Source: Plazaster borealis (lineage: Eukaryota; Echinodermata; Asteroidea; Forcipulatida; Labidiasteridae). From it: a stretch of 64,000 bases of DNA. This document shows, piece after piece, positions 29,701 through 33,894 of this stretch; position 1 is the stretch's first letter; the number at the start of each line of letters is the position of its first letter. The stretch spans positions 186,001 to 250,000 of the forward strand of contig JAJGQC010000631.1 in assembly GCA_021014325.1 (NCBI GenBank), in the 5' to 3' direction. The position numbers and the translations under genes are program-made. The notes below the pieces were generated by a model. That model was not told the DNA's origin and ran no database searches. It saw nothing but the letters and a program-made list of their open reading frames with translations.

Positions 29701-31790
29701 CCATGATCGACTTGTCGTTCATCAGGTCAGTCAGGCACAAGTAGAAGTAAAGATAAATAATCACGTTAGCTCATCAAAATTATACAGCTCGTTTTTGCCC
29801 GTGTTTTGAATCACTGTCCGTTTCACCGTGGTTGCGCGACCAGGCTAGCAAACTCTGCAATTTACTTGCCCCCAGGAAGTTTAAATTAGCCCAAATTTCA
29901 AACATGTATTGTCAAAACTTTATCTTTCTGATGTTTTAATGGTAGCGCTCACAGTCAGTTTATTGGTAAATAGAAACTACATGCACTCACTCAAAAGTCA
30001 GGCGTCAGGCCATTAACTATTTTTGCTTGTATACCATAGGTCCTTTTGGTTGGTAAGCAGTTTGCAACAGCTAATTCTATTTTATCAAAAGTATATTGAA
30101 TCACTTTTAAAATTTCTTATTCACATTTGAAAAAGAAAAAATATGATCATTGGGTGAAGACAAGTAGGTTTGACTTTTTAGTAGCCCACAGGGCAAGTTG
30201 AGAAGTGGCGTTTACCTGCCCACAATAGTTTTTACTAGACAATGTACGCCGGGCTAGTGTTAAGCAAGAGCCCTGATGACCCTTCATTTGATTATGACCT
30301 CTGTGTTGCAAAGACCCAATGACCATTCTTTTGATTTGGCAGTCTCCTATTTTGTCAGTCTTTCTTTTATGTGGCAAAGTTTTGTCTTGTTGTTTTGTTG
30401 GCTTTTCTGTTTTGCCTGATGGTCGCCAATAATGAGCACAAATCGAGGGAAAACAAGATGGAGGAAAACAAGATGGAAGGAAAACAAGATGGAGGGAAAA
30501 CAAGATGGAGAGGAAAACAAGATGGAAGGAAAACAAGATGGAGGAAACAAAATGGAAGGAAAACAAGATGGAGGGAAAACAAGATGGAGGGAAAACAAGA
30601 TGGAGGGAAAACAAGATGGAGGGAAAACAAGATGGAGGGAAAACAAGATGGAGGGAAAACAAGATGGAGGGCAAACAATATGGAGAGAAAACAAGATGGA
30701 GGGAAAACAAGACGGAGGGAAAACAAGATGGAGGGAAAACAAGACGGAGGGCAATTTTTTTGCATCTGCCATTTTGTTTTATATAGTTTGTTTTTGTTTA
30801 CATAATAACTCAGAATTGTTTTGCTTCAAATGTTACAGGTTGCGGAGAAACTTGGACTACACCATATCAGTGTGGGGGAGGGTAAAGATAGGCACATCAC
30901 CATCAGCAAAGAGCCAATCGCAGCCAAGGAGTCCAAAGCTGACCCATCCCATGATGCATTGGAGGAGAAGTCTCTCGACGATGCAACCACGGGGTCGACT
31001 GGAGCAGATTCAAGTGTTGATGCCGTCGTTGAAGAATTGAGAACCAAAAATCCGATGGAAGTCATCGGTGATTTGGGTCTGGACGATCAAGAAGTTTTAA
31101 CTCATAATGCTGAGGAAAGTTTTGTAGAATGCGACCGCGACACACACTTGAACCCCAGCCCAGATTTATCCAATGTGGACCGTGGGAACAACCTCAAAGT
31201 ATCTACAAAAGCCCCAGAACAATCTTCAAAAACGACGAAAGTTCGAAACCTGAGGTGAATGTGCCCAGTGAGAAGATAGATCTTTACAAGTGTAAGTTTT
31301 GTAAGAAGAAACTCCCGGCCGGTAATGTCTTCCTCCACGAAATACACTGCGAGAAAGTCAACGAGGATAAGCAACGCCTTAAGGAGACGTCTGGAGCCAA
31401 GAAGAAGATGGACAAGAGCAAACAGCGCAACCTCCTCGAGAAGACCACGGAGGAGGACTTTGACACTCTGATTGCCATGGCCATCAAGTCCGACACCAGA
31501 TGCAATTATGTCAAATGCAAGGAGAAGATCTCGCTGATGGGAGTGCTGTGTCAATTCTGTAACCGCAGATACTGCTTCGGCCACAACATGCCGGAGGTGC
31601 ACGGATGCGGGAGATGGCAAGAGCGCACGCCCGGAAGGTGGTCCACAGAGAGAAGGTCGTCAGGGCGGGAAGTGGGGTCAAGGAACGCAAGGTGGACCCA
31701 AATCTCCGGGCTCACCTGGAGCGTCAGTTGGACAAGAAACGAAACGAGATGGCAGAGAAACGGACGAGAAAATCTTCTAAGAAGAAATAG
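5627..31790 (+). CDS. IGHMBP2: IGHMBP2 (SMUBP-2) ATP-dependent 5'-3' helicase, 13 coding exons
   Basis: UPF1-like SF1B DNA/RNA helicase; the family is linked to ribosomes and translation, and human loss causes motor neuron disease (established knowledge). Seen here, with residue numbers from the spliced reading: N-terminal helix (1-26), domain 1B beta-barrel (about 27-150), Walker [10 protein letters not shown] (226-234), DECA (387-390), GDHQQLPPT (411-419), QYRM (453-456), [11 protein letters not shown] (575-585), NVAVTRARR (610-618), an R3H-like segment (about 740-785), an extra C2HC finger (905-924), an AN1 finger (about 970-1010) and a basic C-terminus. Predicted length is about 1070 aa against 993 in human. 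Exon phases agree throughout except at exon 12/13 (two possible donors) and at two one-base losses in exon 13. Introns run from 349 bp to 3.4 kb and are packed with repeats. The start is the ATG at 5627, whose peptide matches the family N-terminus. Confidence 0.96.
5712..6240. repeat. Dispersed repeat (IGHMBP2 intron 1) with an inverse copy at about 41350-41805
   Basis: GGCACTTTTAATTATAGGGT and a GTCTGTTTGGGG-rich G tract, duplicated within itself at 5810-5875 and 5876-5935. The 41350-41805 region is the reverse complement, down to the CATGGGTTGAGTTT edge. Confidence 0.7.
6499..6856. mobile_element. M2-family MITE, TTAA-flanked
   Basis: TTAA at 6495-6498 and 6857-6860; AGGAACGTTACAGAACTGG start and AATTCTGTAATGTTCCT end. 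Inverse of 2749-3098. Confidence 0.85.
6865..7010. mobile_element. Short hairpin MITE
   Basis: AATAACTTCTTCCCTGTTCT near 6868 is mirrored by AGAACAGGGAACAAGTTATT near 6983. No coding content. Confidence 0.6.
7030..7860. repeat. Dispersed repeat, split by an M1 MITE; unsplit inverse copy at 38605-38960
   Basis: Blocks such as AATCAAGCTTGAATAAA, AGCAAGTCCGCTT, GTCGTAATTTTCCTCTTTTT and CATTCATTCAGTGGC occur inverted at 38605-38960. That copy has a single TTAA (38754-38757) where this one carries the MITE. Confidence 0.8.
7349..7720. mobile_element. M1-family MITE with a local empty site
   Basis: TTAA at 7345-7348 and 7721-7724; ends AGGCACTGAACACATTTGG and ACCAAACGTGTACGATACCT. The unoccupied version, GAAC-TTAA-GTGC, is present (inverted) at 38750-38761, proving TTAA duplication. 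Confidence 0.92.
7946..8115 (+). CDS. IGHMBP2: IGHMBP2 exon 2 (domain 1[14 protein letters not shown])
   Basis: The acceptor is TTTTTAG|TGTG. The peptide includes [13 protein letters not shown] and [10 protein letters not shown], diagnostic of the IGHMBP2 beta-barrel. The donor is CCCAG|GTAAAG at 8115/8116. Twelve bases spanning this donor (8107-8118) recur at 8389-8400 as the target-site duplication of an antisense SINE, so a second donor, CCCAG|GTACCT, lies exactly 282 nt downstream in the same phase. Confidence 0.93.
8107..8400 (-). mobile_element. tRNA-derived SINE (family S1) inserted at the exon 2 donor, with 12-bp target duplication
   Basis: Read on the minus strand, the head has a box-A-like GGCCGAGCGGATAAAAGC and a box-B-like GGTTCGAGTCC, resembling tRNA-Ser/Leu. 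The body carries CTTGTGCCCTTTAAACAAG and the tail is an ACTTT run abutting 8119. The flanks are perfect 12-bp duplications, TAAGCCCAGGTA, at 8107-8118 and 8389-8400. The SINE tail now supplies donor positions +4 to +6 of exon 2. The element contains no stop codon in the gene's frame. Confidence 0.85.
8528..8892. mobile_element. M1-family MITE, inverse orientation to 7349-7720
   Basis: TTAA 8524-8527 and 8893-8896. Termini AGGTATCGTACACGTTTGG and CCAAACGTGTTCGGTGCCA. With the 7349 copy it brackets IGHMBP2 exon 2 as a long inverted pair. Confidence 0.85.
8900..9275 (-). mobile_element. S1-family SINE, long variant
   Basis: Minus-strand tRNA-like head remnant (GAGTCCCGGTCGTGACACTT), body with GGGACGTAAAGCC, CACCTTGTAAAC and a terminal GCGCTATATAAGAACCCAGT. 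Confidence 0.7.
9295..9575 (-). mobile_element. S1-family SINE, body variant with AGGAGTAGGTGGCAT
   Basis: Minus strand: TCATGAAACTTGTGCCC, CATAATTGCTTTG, CAGCCAGGCTCCTAGTGGAT, GGGGGTAACCCTGTTTC. Head degraded. Confidence 0.65.
10036..10243 (+). CDS. IGHMBP2: IGHMBP2 exon 3 (end of domain 1B)
   Basis: The acceptor is TCTAATAG|GAGACATC and the donor AAAAA|GTAAGT. The peptide has GDIVGVGL near its start and [15 protein letters not shown] at its end, matching the strongly conserved [15 protein letters not shown] of the human protein. Phase agrees with exons 2 and 4. Confidence 0.95.
10327..10871. mobile_element. M1 MITE interrupted by a repeat insertion
   Basis: Ends AGGCACTGTACACGTTTGG and CCAAACGTGTACGATGCCT|TTAA. 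About 10489-10668 is an inserted S1 tail (CACCTTGTAAACC, GTGCGCTATATAAGACTA, ATT run). Confidence 0.75.
11725..11976 (+). mobile_element. S2 composite repeat: ~230-bp body plus tRNA-like head, 5' part
   Basis: AAAAAGTCGCATCCCC... body, then TATAGCTCAGTTGGGAGAGC and GCCGGCTTGTTAA, a tRNA-like D arm and GTT anticodon region. Cut at 11976 by the next element; the rest resumes at 12741. Confidence 0.65.
11977..12740. mobile_element. ~765-bp non-autonomous DNA element inserted in the S2 SINE
   Basis: Terminal inverted repeats: GGAGCTTCTCAAAAG at the left and CTTTTGAGACGCTCC at the right. A TAA on both sides suggests a 3-bp TWA target (PIF/Harbinger-like, inference). No transposase frame. A related ~120-bp deletion derivative is at 14938-15054. 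Confidence 0.6.
12741..12790 (+). mobile_element. S2 SINE 3' part, up to the exon 4 acceptor
   Basis: TAATCCGGAGGTCACAGGTT then CATGTCCCGCTCTAGTC and AATTTGTCTTTGTT, matching the tail of the copy at 28733-28815. It supplies the pyrimidine tract of the exon 4 acceptor. Confidence 0.65.
12798..12919 (+). CDS. IGHMBP2: IGHMBP2 exon 4 (linker to RecA1)
   Basis: The acceptor is TTTTTACAG|AGCTC and the donor GGCAG|GTAAGG. The peptide contains [16 protein letters not shown], aligning with GPASSLIEVLFG in human. The pyrimidine tract before the acceptor looks like the 3' part of an S2 SINE. Confidence 0.93.
13005..13790 (+). repeat. Two tandem ~384-bp units, each with a hammerhead-like motif
   Basis: Unit 1 starts at 13005 and unit 2 at 13389, highly similar through CATGCAATGCCTCAAATCC. 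Both carry CTCACTCCGCGGCAGTG and GACAGTTCTTTTCAGAAC. A third unit of the family begins at 19491. Tandem units of this size with a hammerhead motif recall animal retrozymes and Penelope-like terminal repeats (established for those groups; membership here is inference). Confidence 0.75.
13395..13438 (+). ncRNA. Hammerhead-ribozyme-like motif
   Basis: GTCTC stem I / CTGACGA core / GACTAG...CTAGTC stem II / GAAA / TGTT / GAGAC stem I. One unpaired T lies between the core and stem II. Stem III would be two pairs, the last a U-G wobble, so a dimer would be needed. The sister motif at 13011-13054 has a damaged core (CCGACAA). Confidence 0.5.
13800..14050 (+). mobile_element. 3' end of a non-LTR retrotransposon (CR1/L2-like)
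   Basis: T-rich region, then GGGCACATCCATCACAAGC, GGATGATGCCTCCATGTGC and AATAAATGTTCTATTGAATT ending in TTGAATTGAA, the kind of short tandem tail CR1-like elements have. No ORF remains. Confidence 0.5.
14062..14330. repeat. Dispersed repeat M4, inverse of about 27110-27500
   Basis: Blocks TCGAATGCAATGGCAATTTA, ACCATTTTAACATGAGGTTA and AGAGACCCATTTTTGTCTGA recur inverted around 27170-27460. Confidence 0.65.
14381..14550 (+). CDS. IGHMBP2: IGHMBP2 exon 5 (Q motif and Walker A)
   Basis: The acceptor is CGTTCTAG|GTTC and the donor TTGAAG|GTAAGG. It encodes the Q-motif region [16 protein letters not shown] and Walker [17 protein letters not shown]. The catalytic lysine of GKT is near residue 232. 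Phase 0 at its 3' end. Confidence 0.97.
14653..14959. repeat. 24-bp inverted repeat flanking ~260 bp
   Basis: CATTACGGGAAAGCTCCATT(AAAG) at 14653-14676 and its near-perfect inverse at 14936-14959. Confidence 0.7.
15330..15540. repeat. Short tandem AAATCTCCCTGATT repeat
   Basis: AAATCTCCCTGATTATAGAAAC-type unit (about 45-65 bp spacing) repeated five or six times. Confidence 0.7.
16306..16506 (+). CDS. IGHMBP2: IGHMBP2 exon 6 (motif Ia)
   Basis: Acceptor GATGCAG|GTTC, donor ACAAGG|GTAAGT, 67 whole codons. It encodes [19 protein letters not shown] (motif Ia), [11 protein letters not shown] and VRKEIDQTR, all conserved in IGHMBP2. Confidence 0.97.
17226..17564. mobile_element. Hairpin MITE, ~165-bp arms
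   Basis: Left arm (GGGATTGGGCG, TGATCCACACAAATATGCC, TTTTACTTCGTGAACT) is mirrored on the right to CGCCCAATCC. Tip CAAAATGGTGG / CCGCCATTTTG. Confidence 0.8.
17690..18035 (-). mobile_element. S1-family SINE, long variant
   Basis: Minus-strand head: GTGGCCGAGTGGTTAAGAGC and GGTTCGAGTCCCAGTCATG; body with GACATTAAGTCGTAGGTCCC. Head well preserved (tRNA-Ser-like). Confidence 0.75.
18287..18668. mobile_element. M1 MITE, TCTGTACACTTTTGG subfamily
   Basis: TTAA 18283-18286 and 18669-18672. Carries CGCTCCAGATTTTCGGCAAT, the marker of this subfamily (others at 24085, 47395, 52226). Confidence 0.8.
18784..19106 (+). CDS. IGHMBP2: IGHMBP2 exon 7 (motifs II and III)
   Basis: Acceptor CAAAACAG|ATCC, donor AGACAA|GTGAGA. 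It encodes the basic domain 1C segment ([13 protein letters not shown]), [27 protein letters not shown] (Walker B) and [11 protein letters not shown] (motif III). Noticeably more GC-rich than the surrounding intron. Confidence 0.97.
19432..19475 (-). ncRNA. Hammerhead-like motif, palindrome left arm, minus strand
   Basis: Exact inverse of 19491-19534. Confidence 0.55.
19491..19534 (+). ncRNA. Hammerhead-like motif, intact core (palindrome right arm)
   Basis: GTCTC-CTGACGA-T-GACTAG-AGCAAG-CTAGTC-GAAA-CGTT-GAGAC. Predicted cleavage after the GTT triplet; AACGTT is self-complementary, as in dimer-dependent hammerheads. Confidence 0.55.
19716..21547. repeat. Tandem duplication, 916-bp period, two copies
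   Basis: 19716-20631 and 20632-21547 differ at about three positions (e.g. CATCACAG/CATCACTG, AGTTGAATC/AGTTAAATC, CATTTCGATT/CATTTTGATT). Each copy holds an S1 SINE fragment (minus) split by a CAGGGCTCGA...TCGAGCCCTG MITE. Junction sequence AGACAG is shared by both ends. Confidence 0.95.
20077..20502. mobile_element. MITE with CAGGGCTCGA ends inside an S1 SINE (duplicated at 20993-21418)
   Basis: Begins CAGGGCTCGATTTTTAC and ends AAACTCGAGCCCTG. It separates the SINE's TTAACCCATTCACAGCC from CAGCCCGTAAGGATG. A partial relative is at 40117-40250. Confidence 0.65.
22489..22885 (+). CDS. IGHMBP2: IGHMBP2 exon 8 (motif IV, start of RecA2)
   Basis: Acceptor TTATACAG|AGCT, donor CTACAG|GTACAA, phase 0 at the end. 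It encodes [29 protein letters not shown]-like [29 protein letters not shown] and [10 protein letters not shown]. All are family landmarks in the right order. A Deu-like SINE lies about 110 bp downstream. Confidence 0.97.
22996..23342 (+). mobile_element. tRNA-derived SINE (S3), Deu-like body, TTA tail
   Basis: Head GCGCTCGCCTCTCACCAAGG and GGTTCGATACCCGGCCAGGG; body GTTGGTTCTCTGCTGTGCC, CCGGTTTTCCTCCCTCGG; tail ATTATTATTATTATTAC. In IGHMBP2 intron 8. Confidence 0.7.
23537..25781. mobile_element. Cluster of head-to-tail TTAA elements (M1 family)
   Basis: Elements 23537-23902, 23907-~23938 (truncated), 24085-24465, 24506-25060, 25065-25400 and 25405-25781. Several neighbours share a single TTAA (23903-23906; 25401-25404) or TTAG (25061-25064). 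An S1 SINE fragment is at about 23939-24025. The cluster ends 68 bp before exon 9. Confidence 0.8.
25850..25973 (+). CDS. IGHMBP2: IGHMBP2 exon 9 (motif V)
   Basis: Acceptor TGAGATCAG|GTGG, donor AGCAGAG|GTAATA. It encodes [20 protein letters not shown] (motif V) and [10 protein letters not shown]. The exon sits between dense M1 MITE clusters, the nearest copies ending at 25781 and starting at 26062. At 124 nt, skipping it would shift frame. Confidence 0.97.
26062..26429. mobile_element. M1 MITE downstream of exon 9
   Basis: TTAA 26058-26061 and 26430-26433; AGGCATCGTACATGCTTGG start. Opposite orientation to 23537-23902. Confidence 0.85.
27110..27510. repeat. Dispersed repeat M4
   Basis: Inverse of 14062-14330; contains two internal inverted GGGTCTNTACATT segments. 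Confidence 0.6.
27700..27876 (+). CDS. IGHMBP2: IGHMBP2 exon 10 (motif VI)
   Basis: Acceptor CTATTTAG|GGGA, donor GAAG|GTGAGA. It encodes [20 protein letters not shown] and then [12 protein letters not shown], motif VI with the arginine finger region, then [17 protein letters not shown]. The sequence just upstream resembles the tail of the hammerhead-bearing repeat at 19750. Confidence 0.97.
28017..28447. repeat. Dispersed repeat, donor of the copy in the IGHMBP2 3' flank
   Basis: 28108-28447 recurs almost unchanged at 31947-32285. Its first part (ACACAGTTTTCAGAATGGGA to ATGGTGCATGAAAGGGTTAA) also occurs at 58255-58422, so it is a genomic repeat. Confidence 0.85.
28426..28557. repeat. 43-bp inverted repeat with 46-nt loop
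   Basis: AAGTTGTAAACCACAAGGGA... at 28426-28468 is mirrored at 28515-28557. Confidence 0.9.
28560..28815 (+). mobile_element. S2 composite repeat with tRNA-like head
   Basis: Body AAAAAGTCGCATCCCC, then GCTAGATAGCTCAGTTGGTA, GCCGGCATGTTTAACC, TTGGTTCAAATCCCGC and CAGTCAATTTTTCCTTG. The most complete S2 copy here; a body-only copy is at 62260-62420 and a head copy (minus) at 35930-36020. Confidence 0.7.
29091..29238 (+). CDS. IGHMBP2: IGHMBP2 exon 11 (low-complexity linker)
   Basis: Acceptor CGACTACAG|AAAT, donor GAAAG|GTTTGT. It encodes a polar, basic linker ([18 protein letters not shown]) between the helicase core and R3H, where the human protein is also poorly conserved. It is assigned by phase continuity and an open frame in the right place, so it is less certain than the motif-bearing exons. 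Confidence 0.75.
29385..29535. mobile_element. Short MITE with TTTCAC...GTGAAA ends
   Basis: GATTTCACTCTTCC near the left, GAGTTTGGTGAAATCG at the right, with inner TTAGGACTAGTCTTAAG-like palindromes. Confidence 0.5.
29588..29729 (+). CDS. IGHMBP2: IGHMBP2 exon 12 (start of R3H-like region)
   Basis: The acceptor is ATCCCCAG|GACC. The peptide has [20 protein letters not shown] and FPLPL, matching the beginning of the IGHMBP2 R3H domain. Two donors are possible: 29725|GTCAGT has the better consensus but the wrong phase for exon 13; 29729|GTCAGG gives phase 0 and an alignment without gaps. The second is used here. Confidence 0.8.
30446..30750. repeat. 16-bp minisatellite GGGAAAACAAGATGGA, ~19 copies
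   Basis: Lies in intron 12, ending about 90 bp before the exon 13 acceptor. Strong purine bias on the sense strand. Because 16 is not a multiple of 3, all three frames run through it and give repetitive false ORFs on both strands. Confidence 0.97.
30839..31790 (+). CDS. IGHMBP2: IGHMBP2 exon 13 (R3H end, C2HC finger, AN1 finger, stop), two frame breaks
   Basis: Acceptor TGTTACAG|GTTG. It begins [18 protein letters not shown] and continues HITISK, the end of an R3H-like fold. Next come an acidic linker and, in another frame after the A5 run at 31228-31232, [14 protein letters not shown]...HEIHC and [15 protein letters not shown]. The AN1 finger follows ([34 protein letters not shown]). After the GGG at 31609-31611 the conserved tail [10 protein letters not shown]...[12 protein letters not shown] continues in a third frame to TAG at 31788. 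Each break is what losing one base from a homopolymer would produce. Conservation on both sides argues for an assembly error or a very recent lesion. The segment from 31713 is duplicated at 32286. Confidence 0.88.
31228..31232 (+). other. IGHMBP2: Apparent one-base loss in an A run (IGHMBP2 exon 13)
   Basis: Upstream reading ends at a stop at 31256. The frame encoding [15 protein letters not shown] and the C2HC finger is one base back. One additional A in this run of five would join them. Confidence 0.65.
31609..31611 (+). other. IGHMBP2: Apparent one-base loss in a G run (IGHMBP2 exon 13)
   Basis: After HGCG of the AN1 finger the conserved ARAHARK tail continues one base back. One extra G would restore a colinear match to the family, with no room for an intron. 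Confidence 0.75.
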
Positions 31791-32519
31791 TTATAAGAAA
31801 AACTATAATAGTATAAACTTGTGGGTACAACCATGTATAAAACTCTTTTGGGAGAAGTGTTCTCAGTGCGGTCTTGACGTTTTGAACAGTATACCCTGCT
31901 CGTCTTGAGGAGAAATAGTTAGGATTACTGAAGCAACTCTGCCATGATCAATTTATCACTAAAATTAATGGTGCATGAAAGGGTTAAGCAGATTCTAGTG
32001 CTGAACATTTGTCTGCTCAGCAAAAAAAAGGAAACCAGTTGCAAATGGTACATACGACATGGTATTTTAGCTGGTAACCTTTTTCTGGTTAGCAACATTA
32101 TTTTGTGCTTAGCTAATTTTTGTGCTTAAGTATCTTTACGAAACTGGGCCCTGCCACTTGTCTTGTTTTTGCCGGAACTGTCCCAATTTCCGAGTTTAAG
32201 TATTCCACCATGACCATCTTTATACCATGTAAGTTATGTGCAAATCTGTGAACATTAAATTTTAAGTTGTAAACCACAAGGGAAACACCTGGAGCGTCAG
32301 TTGGACAAGAAACGAAACGAGATGGCAGAGAAACGGACGAGAAAATCTTCTAAGAAGAAATAGTTATAAGAAAAACTATAATAGTATAAACTTGTGGGTA
32401 CAACCATGTATAAAACTCTTTTGGGAGAAGTGTTCTCAGTGCGGTCTTGACGTTTTGAACAGTATACCCTGCTCGTCTTGAGGAGAAATAGTTAGGATTA
32501 CTGAAGCAACTCTGCCATG
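31713..32519 (+). repeat. Duplicated IGHMBP2 3' terminus with a templated 339-bp insert
   Basis: 31713-31946 (last 25 codons, stop and start of 3' UTR) is repeated exactly at 32286-32519. Between them, 31947-32285 is a copy of intron sequence 28108-28447 with only a few changes. Confidence 0.95.
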
Positions 32520-32936
32520 TCAAGGAGTGCAAGGTGAGAGAAACAGACAAGAAAATCATCCAAGAAGAAATAGTTATACAAAAAACTATATTAGTATAAA
32601 CTTGGGGGTAAGTTGACTCTCGTTATAACAAGATCGCTGGGACTGGCCAAATAACCTCTTTATAATAGGAACGTTGTTATAAGAGGACAGCAAAACAAAG
32701 AAACACAAAGCAGAAATGAGATTCAGGACTTCAGAATGTACTCTTTATAAGCAGAACCTTTTTATAACGTGCTCTTTATAACGAGGGTTGACTGTATAAA
32801 ACTATTTTGGGAGTGTTGGTTCTGAGAAGGGTCTTGACGTTTCGAACAGTATATTTTGCTCGTCTTCAGGAGAAATAGTTAGGATTACTCAAGCAACTCC
32901 GCCATGTCAAGGAGTGCAAGATGGACCCGGTCACCC
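32520..32936 (+). pseudogene. Older decayed copy of the IGHMBP2 terminal exon/3' UTR, split by a MITE
   Basis: GAAAATCATCCAAGAAGAAA to AGTATAAACTTGGGGG and then ATAAAACTATTTTGGGAG to GCAACTCCGCCATG repeat the 31770-31946 layout with about 10-15% change. A further start (TCAAGGAGTGCAAG) at 32910 is cut by a SINE. Confidence 0.75.
32605..32797. mobile_element. MITE with GTTGACTCTCGTTATAAC ends (Tc1/pogo-like)
   Basis: AGTTGACTCTCGTTATAAC start and TTATAACGAGGGTTGACTGT end, TA-flanked. A sister copy (CAGTCAACTCTTGTTAAAAC) is at about 34540-34730. Superfamily from the ends only. Confidence 0.65.
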
Positions 32937-33305
32937 CATTCGTGGCGTGTCATGGCCGAGCAGTCTAGTTCACCGGATCCAAGCTCTGATATTGTCAGCA
33001 GCAGAGTGTTGGTTCAAATCCCGGTCATGACACTTGTGCCCTTGAGCAAGGCACCTTACCATAATTGCTTCGTAAAAAGTTAAGGAGTGCATTCTGCTCT
33101 ACCAGCCAGGCTCCTAGTTGATGATACCCATGCCTACATCCCTACGGACTGTGAAGGGGGTAACCCCGTTTCAGCCCCAGGAGTAGGTGGCATAGTGCCC
33201 CGGGTGGCAGTTGATTTGGGACGATAGCCCAAATCGTTAATTGTAGCCCTCACCTTGAAGTGGCCGACCGGCCTTGTGATGTTAGGCGATCTCTCACAAA
33301 CATTA
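32937..33305 (+). mobile_element. S1 SINE, near full length
   Basis: Head GTGTCATGGCCGAGCAGTCT, GGTTCAAATCCCGGTCATG; CTTGAGCAAGGCACCTTACC; CCAGGCTCCTAGTTGATGAT; GGAGTAGGTGGCAT; tail region GGCCGACCGGCCTTGTGATG. The best local template for S1. Confidence 0.8.
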
Positions 33306-33894
33306 AAAAAAGGCACTTCACACTCTATGTCCTTGATAATATAAGAGAACAGATTATTTTTGATTCAATGAGTTCAATTCGAGACACTCGTCGAAAAATT
33401 GTCGTACATGGACGGGCATTCTTTGAATTTTTCCAAAAATGGTCTGAAGAATAGATACTGGAATAATTAAATGCAAGACGCTTTGGAAAGCAAACAAAAG
33501 GCGGAAATTAAACAAGCCTCGTGCGTGCAACAAAAATACCGGCAAAGGAAAACTCATAAATTCTGATGATTTTTTGTAAACAAATTTTTTTAAAGGTATT
33601 TATTAGTGAGAGTAACAGTGTGATGACCCGGTCTTCACTGCGTGGTAATGACCAGGTTGGTGGCTGGCTGCTGTTAATGGACCGAGGCGAAGGTGAAGTC
33701 TATTAATTTTTTAACAGCGGCCAGCCACCAACCAAGGTCATTACTACGCAGTGAAGACTGGGTCATCACACTGTTATTCCCATGCTTCACATGTCATCCT
33801 TCATTTTGCCATGTATACTGCCGCGACGCTCCAAAATTTAATATAGGAGTCCAATATGGATAATTATAGGACGCTGTCAATGATGATCATTTCC

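Noticed and set aside
30147..31040. Long repetitive open frames on both strands (130-200 codons, [13 protein letters not shown] and [15 protein letters not shown])
   Set aside because: They are the 16-bp minisatellite read in every frame; no start context, no homology, and they overlap an intron.
31220..31262. Programmed -1 frameshift in IGHMBP2
   Set aside because: TTCAAAAACG is not a canonical slippery heptamer in the zero frame and no second site would explain the loss at 31609; a homopolymer error is simpler.
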